NCBI GenBank assembly: GCA_024278975.1
Contig: JAJRSD010000043.1
Location: 1-57,366 of the forward strand
Length of the DNA: 57,366 bases
Source of the DNA: Bacteroidota bacterium
GTDB taxonomy: Bacteria > Bacteroidota > Bacteroidia > Bacteroidales > Prolixibacteraceae
Reading direction: 5' to 3'
In this document: piece after piece, positions 52,157 to 57,366 of the stretch
How the letters are laid out: each line of letters starts with the position of its first letter
Numbering within the stretch: the stretch's first letter is position 1
Translations under genes and position numbers: made by a program
Notes under the pieces: model-generated
Told to the model about the DNA's origin: nothing
The model's input: the letters and a program-made list of their open reading frames with translations, nothing else
The model's database searches: none

Positions 52157-52960
52157 ATGGGGAAAATAATATCGTTGGCAAACCAAAAAGGGGGAGTCGG
52201 AAAAACAACAACAACTATTAATCTTGCTGCAAGTCTCGCTGTTTTGGAGCAGAAGGTTTTGATTATCGATGCCGATCCACAGGCGAACTCTACTTCGGGT
52301 CTAGGTTTCGATGTAAGAAATGTACAATCGAGTATTTACGAGTGTATTATTGACGAAGTTGATGCACAAAAAGTGGTACTTAAAACGGCGATTGATAATC
52401 TCGATTTAATACCTTCTCATATCGATTTGGTAGGTGCCGAAATTGAAATGCTGAATCTACCCAACCGAGAGAAAGTTCTTAAAAATTCCCTCGAAAAAAT
52501 TAAAGACAATTACGATTTTATATTTATCGACTGCTCGCCATCTTTGGGGTTGATTACCGTAAACGCTTTAACAGCATCCGATTCGATAATCATTCCTGTT
52601 CAGTGCGAATATTTTGCTCTGGAAGGTTTGGGTAAATTGCTGAATACCATAAAAATAATTCAAAACAGGTTGAATCCGGAGCTGGCAATTGAAGGATTTT
52701 TACTGACAATGTTCGATGGTAGATTAAATCTTTCGAATCAGGTTTACGAAGAGGTAAAACATCATTTTCAGGAAATGGTTTTTGATACAGTAATTCAGCG
52801 AAATGTAAAATTAAGTGAAGCCCCAAGTTATGGGAAACCGGCAATTTTATACGATGCCAGTTCGAAGGGTGCAATAAATCACATGAATTTGGCACGCGAA
52901 ATATTACAACGAAATTCGATGACACAAATGTCTCAGGAAAAAAATGTAGTTATTAATTAA
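52157..52960 (+). CDS. parA: Chromosome partitioning ATPase ParA (Soj)
   Basis: A 267-residue deviant Walker A ATPase: ANQKGGVGKTTTTINLAASL at the start, DADPQANSTSGLG, then FIDCSPSLGLITVNAL and VYEEVKHHFQEMVFDTVIQR. It works with ParB and DNA-bound parS to separate chromosome origins. Two bases before parB. The sequence is typical of chromosomal ParA, so the window may lie fairly near the replication origin, although no dnaA gene or origin is visible here. Confidence 0.95.
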   Translation: MGKIISLANQKGGVGKTTTTINLAASLAVLEQKVLIIDADPQANSTSGLGFDVRNVQSSIYECIIDEVDAQKVVLKTAIDNLDLIPSHIDLVGAEIEMLNLPNREKVLKNSLEKIKDNYDFIFIDCSPSLGLITVNALTASDSIIIPVQCEYFALEGLGKLLNTIKIIQNRLNPELAIEGFLLTMFDGRLNLSNQVYEEVKHHFQEMVFDTVIQRNVKLSEAPSYGKPAILYDASSKGAINHMNLAREILQRNSMTQMSQEKNVVIN

Positions 52961-52962
52961 TT

Positions 52963-53832
52963 ATGATGGTTAAAAGGAACGTACTTGGGAGAGGGCTTGG
53001 AGCGCTGATTGACGATGCTGAAAAGATGCAAAATGGCGCAGGAATGAGCGAAATAAAATTGAGTGAAATTGAGGTGAATCCTTTTAAACCACGATCGAAT
53101 TTCGATGAAATAGCTTTAAATGAACTGGCTGCTTCAATTCGCGAAATTGGATTAATTCAACCAATTACGCTTCGTAAAATTGCAAAAGACAAGTATCAGA
53201 TAATTGCAGGTGAGCGTAGGTTTAGGGCTGCACAAATTGCAGGGTTAAATTCTATTCCGGCATATATTCGAAAAGCCAAAGACGACAGAATGTTGGAAAT
53301 GGCGTTGATAGAAAATATTCAGCGCGAAGATTTAGATGCTATCGAAATTGCACTAAGCTACCAACGATTAATGGACGAGCTGGAGTTTACACAAGAAGAA
53401 CTCAGCTCGCGAATTGGAAAGCAACGTTCAACAATTGCCAATTATTTGCGCCTTTTAAAGTTACCTGCAGTAATTCAGAAAGGTCTTGTTGAAAAGCAAA
53501 TTTCCATGGGGCACGCCCGCGCAATAATTAATATCGACGAGTCGGAAACTCAAATAATGATATTCGAACAAATCGGCAAATACGGATTCTCGGTTCGTAA
53601 AGTAGAAGAAATTGTTCGCGATTATAATAACAAAGAAGATCAGGATTCTGCTTCAACAAAAAAACAGAAATTCCCAAAAGAGTTTCAAATTATAAAAAAA
53701 CAGTTGGATAAGATTTTTAAATCGCAGATAGATTTTTCGATGAACGACAAAGGGAAAGGTAAAATAACTATTCCTTTTAAGTCGAAAAAAGAGTTGGAAA
53801 GAATTGTTAAAATAATTGAAAATCAGAAATAA
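52963..53832 (+). CDS. parB: Chromosome partitioning CTPase ParB
   Basis: A 289-residue parS-binding CTPase: RNVLGRGLGALIDDAE at the N-terminus, the CTP-binding GERRFRAAQIAGL with EVNPFKPRSNFDE before it, ALIENIQREDLDAIEIA and the HTH TQEELSSRIGKQRSTIANYL. The C-terminal 60 residues with Lys-rich strands form the dimerisation domain. It lies next to parA, as usual. I looked for a parS-like sequence near the two genes and did not see one. Confidence 0.95.
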   Translation: MMVKRNVLGRGLGALIDDAEKMQNGAGMSEIKLSEIEVNPFKPRSNFDEIALNELAASIREIGLIQPITLRKIAKDKYQIIAGERRFRAAQIAGLNSIPAYIRKAKDDRMLEMALIENIQREDLDAIEIALSYQRLMDELEFTQEELSSRIGKQRSTIANYLRLLKLPAVIQKGLVEKQISMGHARAIINIDESETQIMIFEQIGKYGFSVRKVEEIVRDYNNKEDQDSASTKKQKFPKEFQIIKKQLDKIFKSQIDFSMNDKGKGKITIPFKSKKELERIVKIIENQK

Positions 53833-53845
53833 AACTCAAACTTTG

Positions 53846-53876
53846 CAGTTATTATAACTGTAATCTTCTATTTTTG
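53846..53876 (+). promoter_or_regulatory. Promoter of the DUF5683 gene with a palindrome
   Basis: TATTTTTG (53869-53876) is the -7 box, 17 bases before GTG 53893. Just upstream is CAGTTATTATAACTG (53846-53860), a perfect 7-1-7 palindrome between the -7 box and TTTG at 53842-53845. It could be an operator or a weak terminator hairpin for parB. Confidence 0.5.
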
Positions 53877-53892
53877 CGCAAAATTTCTGAGA

Positions 53893-54519
53893 GTGAATAG
53901 TATCAAAAAAACATCTCTGCAAAATATATTTATAATCCTCATTTTACTTTTAGCTACAAACTTAAAAGGGCAGCCAATTAATGTATCGGATACAATTATT
54001 AAAATAGAGGTGCCGGAGAATGCAGAGGAGATTCACTCGCCAACAAAAGCTGCTGTTTACTCCGCAATTTTACCCGGGCTCGGGCAGGCTTATAACAAAA
54101 AATACTGGAAAATTCCTTTAGTATATGCAGGCTTCGCAACATTAGGATATTTTATTGGATGGAATAACAAAAACTATAAAGTATTGAAACTTGCATATAG
54201 CGATCTCACTGATGGCGATCCAAATACCAATTCGTATCTCGATTTGGATGCTGCAAAATATTACGATCTTGACAATGAATCTGAAAGAAATCAGTTTGAA
54301 AATGGGTTAAATAAACAGCAAAATTACTATCGCAGAAACAGAGATTTATTGATAATTAGTACAGCAGGATTTTATGCACTAAATATAATTGATGCCAGTG
54401 TTGATGCCCATCTTTTTGATTTCGATATTAGCGAAGATTTGTCGTTTAACTGGCAACCTGCCATGGGAAGTGTGGACGAACAGCTTGTTTATGGTTTCAA
54501 CTGCACATTTAACTTTTAA
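53893..54519 (+). CDS. DUF5683 membrane protein
   Basis: A 208-residue protein with a signal peptide or anchor (NIFIILILLLATNLKGQ) and the family core AAVYSAILPGLGQAYNKKYWKI then PLVYAGFATLGYFIGWNN, followed by NRDLLIISTAGFYALNIIDASVDAHLF, which is typical of DUF5683 (family: ~a~~SailPGlGQ~Ynk~yWK~Pi). In Bacteroidota it commonly sits between parAB and a LysM lytic transglycosylase, as here. Its role is unknown but envelope-linked. The start is GTG, chosen because of the promoter. Confidence 0.85.
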   Translation: MNSIKKTSLQNIFIILILLLATNLKGQPINVSDTIIKIEVPENAEEIHSPTKAAVYSAILPGLGQAYNKKYWKIPLVYAGFATLGYFIGWNNKNYKVLKLAYSDLTDGDPNTNSYLDLDAAKYYDLDNESERNQFENGLNKQQNYYRRNRDLLIISTAGFYALNIIDASVDAHLFDFDISEDLSFNWQPAMGSVDEQLVYGFNCTFNF

Positions 54520-54521
54520 AC

Positions 54522-56051
54522 ATGGGGAACAGAACTTTTTGGTTTTTAATAATATCACTGCTATTTTCATTTCAATATAGCCATTCTCAAAATGCCTACA
54601 CAATTTTGTCGAATGAGTCGGATAGCACATTTATCATAGATTTTGATACAATTATTGAAGCAAGATATTGGGATGGTGATTCGGTTTATTCAACATTGTC
54701 GGATATCGACGATAATGTAAATGACATTTTTTCTGAACAGATGGATGACCTCACCAATTCGTGGCAGATTAAAAATTCATTCAATTTCGATTCAACAGAA
54801 GTGAAAAACAGTGAATGGTTTCCCCGTAATTTACCTGACTCTGTTTATATTCAAAGACTGATGGATGCAGAGCAAGTATTTGATTTATCGTATAACAAAG
54901 TGGTTAAAAGATATATTCAAATGTACACCGAAAAGAGAAGAAATCAGGTTGAAGTGATGCTCGGGCTTTCGGCTTACTATTTCCCGATATTTGAAGAGAC
55001 ACTCGATAAATATAACATGCCACTTGAACTTAAATACCTTCCAATTATTGAGTCGGCATTAAATCCGGTGGCACGTTCGCGGGCCGGTGCAAATGGTTTG
55101 TGGCAATTTATGTACGGAACTGGGAAACAGTTAAAACTCGAAATTTCAACTTTTGTCGATGAGCGTCGCGACCCTGTAAAATCGTCGGATGCGGCAGCAC
55201 GATATTTAAAACAACTCTTCAATACTTATGGCGACTGGCATTTGGCAATTGCAGCTTATAATTGTGGTCCGGGCAATGTAAATCGGGCAATCCGGCGTTC
55301 GGGCGGAAAAAGAAATTATTGGGACATTTACTACCGTTTACCACGCGAAACCCGCGGTTATGTACCGGCATTTATTGCTGCTTTATACGCGATGGAATAT
55401 TATAAAGAGCATAATTTGCAACCACGTTTTCCCGAAATTCCACTTTCGACCGATACGATTATAATAAACAAATACCTACATTTCGACCAAATTGCTGCAA
55501 CATTAAATATTGAAAAAGAACAAATTCGTGCGTTAAATCCAATGTACCGTCGCGATGTAATTCCTGCAAAAGCAGATAAAACTTATCCTCTTGTTCTTCC
55601 ACAAGAAAATATTTTAGATTTTATTGATAAAGACACAATAGTTTTTGCGTATGAACGTGAAAAATATTTCCCCGATAATACTTTAAAAAAACCGACCCAA
55701 AGTACAGGTGGTTATTTTACTCCAGTAGATATTAAAGGGAAGACAAAAGTAATTTATACTGTAAAATCGGGTGATAATGTTGGTTTTATTTCGTCGTGGT
55801 TTAAAGTGCGTTCGTCTGATTTAAAATATTGGAATAACATAAATCGCAACTTGATTCGTGCTGGACAAAAGCTGGCAATTTATGTTCCCGAAAAAGATAA
55901 GGCAAAATATGCCAAGGTGAACAAAATGTCTTTTTCGCAAAAACAGGCAATGATTGGTAAATCATCGTCAACAAAAATAACCAAAAAAGCAAAACCTCTC
56001 GATTCCAATTACGTTTACTACAAAGTTCGAAAAGGCGATACACTTTGGTAA
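54522..56051 (+). pseudogene. mltD: Lytic murein transglycosylase with LysM (MltD-like), interrupted by a stop
   Basis: 509 residues from ATG 54522, with a signal peptide (TFWFLIISLLFSFQYSHSQ), an SLT domain at about 150-290 (YLPIIESALNPVARSRAGAN with catalytic Glu, LWQFMYGTGK, IAAYNCGPGNVNRAI) and one complete LysM (YTVKSGDNVGFISSWF). The second LysM begins YKVRKGDTLW and is then cut by TAA at 56049-56051; the same frame continues at once with ISQKYAG and a full LysM end to 56165. A single-base change from a Lys, Ser or similar codon would explain it. The catalytic domain is whole, so a shorter active enzyme may still be made. It would cleave peptidoglycan in the periplasm. Confidence 0.85.
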
Positions 56052-56165
56052 ATATCGCAAAAATATGCCGGAATTAGTTCCAACGAAATTATGCGGCTAA
56101 ACAATCTGAAAAACGACCACAGTTTGTATATCGGGCAACAGTTAAAGATTAAAAAGAAAGGTTAG
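56052..56165 (+). other. Rest of the second LysM domain after the stop
   Basis: In frame with the transglycosylase, the bases after TAA encode ISQKYAGISSNEIMRLNNL and YIGQQLKIKKKG before the natural stop TAG at 56163-56165. This is a standard LysM ending, so it is the lost tail of the upstream gene. Confidence 0.85.
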
Positions 56166-56246
56166 TTGAATTAGCATTTTTCTGTTTGTAGCTTTCTAAT
56201 ACAATTTTTTCGAAAAACTCATTTTCCTTTATTGTCAGATAATACT

Positions 56247-56606
56247 TTATTGCAGGAGTTTGCTCATGTTTCCGTGCTTTATCTCATCGGCAAGAACCAG
56301 GTTACTAAAAATAGGGCCAGCCTGAAAAACAAATTTCTCTTCCAGTTCGGGCTGATAAACTTCTGAACCGGTAATATCAGAAGGAAGTAAATCGGGAGTG
56401 AACTGAATACGACTTAACTTGGCTTTTAACTCTTTTGCCAACGATGTTACTGCACGTGTTTTTGCTAATCCCGGCAATCCTTCCAACAACAAATTTCCGT
56501 TGGCAAGCAGCCCGATTAAAATCCTTTCAACCAGTTATTCCTGTCCAATAATCGACTGGTACATGCGGTTTTGAAGTTCTTGAATTTGGGTTAGAGCACT
56601 TATATT
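56247..56606 (-). pseudogene. Decayed MoxR-type AAA ATPase fragment
   Basis: On the minus strand a piece of a MoxR ATPase can be read: MYQSIIGQE, then an in-frame TAA (56535-56537), then LVERILIGLLANGN, the P-loop LLLEGLPGLAKTRAV, LSRIQFTPDLLPSDITGSEV and FSNLVLADEI. After ADEI the match ends and unrelated residues (KHGNMSKLLQ) follow to a stop. So the gene has a nonsense codon and has lost its C-terminal 200 or more residues. The ATG-less 5' end also suggests decay. A tail of another frame (KHEQTPAIKYYLTIKENEFF) after the break is not recognised. Confidence 0.8.
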
Positions 56607-56622
56607 CTAATTTTTTATTTTA

Positions 56623-57327
56623 TCATTTCGATGAGAAAATCTCCTTAAAATCGTTTTTCATACTTATTACATACCAACCTTTTTTGTCGGCATCTTTAAT
56701 GGCTTTTTCAGTTCCGTGCATGTAAACGTACTCTCGTTCCTCATCGTCGTGATGAACAAGAATTGCCATTGATGGTTTATCGTTGGAAAGAGTGTATTCC
56801 ATCATTTCGTAATCGCCATCGCTGTTGCCGGCAGCAAAAATGGGTTTTCTGCCAATGTGCAGTTCTATATTTGTGGGTTTAATTTGTTTGTCGTTAACCG
56901 AATTTATTGTGCCTGTCCGAACCAGATAATCTCCTTTTTCGTCTGATTTATACTCTAAAACAACACTGCTTCCAATTACATTTTCTGTGGGAATATTATA
57001 AATCTCTTCGGAAACGGTTCGCAGAAAAGTTATTTCGCCACCGGTAACAATAAACACATTAAAATTATTTGCCTGAAGATAATGTACCAGTTCTACCATT
57101 GGAGTATAAACCATCTCTTTAAACGGGCGGTCAAACTTTGGGTGTTTATTATTTGTAAGAAAGTGATATGCAGTATTAGAATAATCTTGTTCGAGTTGTT
57201 TGTCGTGGACAGCAAAAAGTTCATGAATTAGAGTCTGCTGATTTTCTAAAGTGCTAATTGCGTTGAATATTTCAGTGAGCTTGAAAAATATTTTGAAATA
57301 AAATCGTTTTTCAACTTTATGACCCAA
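56623..57327 (-). pseudogene. HAD-family phosphatase remnant lacking the catalytic N-terminus
   Basis: 234 codons match the HAD phosphatase group whose members read NGFKTFIVSGG and GNSDGD: here NNFNVFIVTGGEITFLRTVS, VIGSSVVLEYK, GRKPIFAAGNSDGDYEMMEY and ILVHHDDEEREYVYM. The N-terminal part that should carry the nucleophile (FDNDGTLW) is missing. The frame begins with GHKVEKRFYFKIFF, which corresponds to residues just after that motif, and runs into a stop at 57364. So it is a 5'-deleted remnant, probably without activity. A possible plus-strand gene starts across its 5' end. Confidence 0.75.
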
Positions 57328-57366
57328 CTTTTGATTAAAGCAAAAAAAGCGGTGGAAAAATATTTA
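57319..57366 (+). CDS. Possible start of a plus-strand gene at the right edge
   Basis: ATG at 57319 opens MTQLLIKAKKAVEKYL through the window edge without a stop. It lies where the HAD remnant loses its match, which would fit a rearrangement that placed a new gene there. Sixteen codons are too few to name a family. Confidence 0.35.
   Translation, partial: MTQLLIKAKKAVEKYL

Noticed and set aside
52037-53892. parS site near parAB
   Set aside because: I looked for the GTTTCACGTGAAAC-type palindrome here and saw none; it may lie outside the window.
1-57366. CRISPR array, rRNA operon, transposase or phage genes
   Set aside because: No regularly spaced repeats, rRNA sequence or transposase/integrase family was seen on either strand.

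Overview
The window is a low-GC chromosomal segment from a member of the Bacteroidota, probably a Bacteroidales or Marinilabiliales-type anaerobe. The evidence is the Bacteroidota promoter signature TAnnTTTG close upstream of many starts, the general lack of Shine-Dalgarno sequences, a type IX secretion gene (porQ) near cmk and ispH, and typical families such as DUF5683, DUF4833 and an ECF sigma/anti-sigma/adhesin-head module.

Layout. 1-0.8 kb: end of an AAA ATPase with DUF4143. 0.8-2 kb: a sigma-54 response regulator without a DNA-binding domain. 2.1-14.1 kb (minus strand): a 13-gene operon of Mrp antiporter subunits (E, F, G, B-type, C, and two D-type domains fused in one 1043-residue protein), then H-, B-, C- and D-type subunits of the complex I/group 4 hydrogenase family, a ferredoxin-GltD fusion and a dihydroorotate-dehydrogenase-like flavoprotein. 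The gene order matches the archaeal MBX/MBS sulfane reductase. The large subunit keeps one Cys of each [NiFe]-binding pair, so it is neither a hydrogenase nor an ordinary complex I. An FNR-type regulator with all four cysteines at E. coli FNR spacing is divergent from it. 15.3-19.1 kb: secreted GH109-like protein, lipoprotein esterase and a membrane acyltransferase-like protein. 19.5-22.1 kb: GNAT acyltransferase, SDR reductase and DUF4833, a possible ceramide synthesis pair.

22.3-34.9 kb (mostly minus strand) is a sulfur island: cytochrome b plus octaheme cytochrome c; a Psr/Phs-type molybdenum reductase (A, B, C subunits) with a split YeeE/YedE transporter and an exported rhodanese-like protein lacking its catalytic Cys; a second operon of sulfide:quinone oxidoreductase-like protein, DUF1641, DsrC/TusE and DsrE-like proteins; a second Cys-rich Crp/Fnr regulator; and mobA, which makes the cofactor for the molybdenum enzyme. 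With the MBS-like complex this suggests respiration or disposal of sulfane sulfur, polysulfide, thiosulfate or tetrathionate, with ion pumping.

34.9-57.4 kb is mostly housekeeping: tRNA-His, PfkB kinase, ECF sigma/anti-sigma and cell-surface genes, a TIM-barrel protein, an EamA transporter, porQ, an inserted AT-rich pair (lipoprotein and M43-like protease), cmk-ispH, priA, a heptose kinase-like gene, parAB, DUF5683 and a LysM lytic transglycosylase interrupted by a stop codon. The right end holds decayed moxR and HAD phosphatase remnants. Dispersed short hairpin repeats mark several intergenic gaps.
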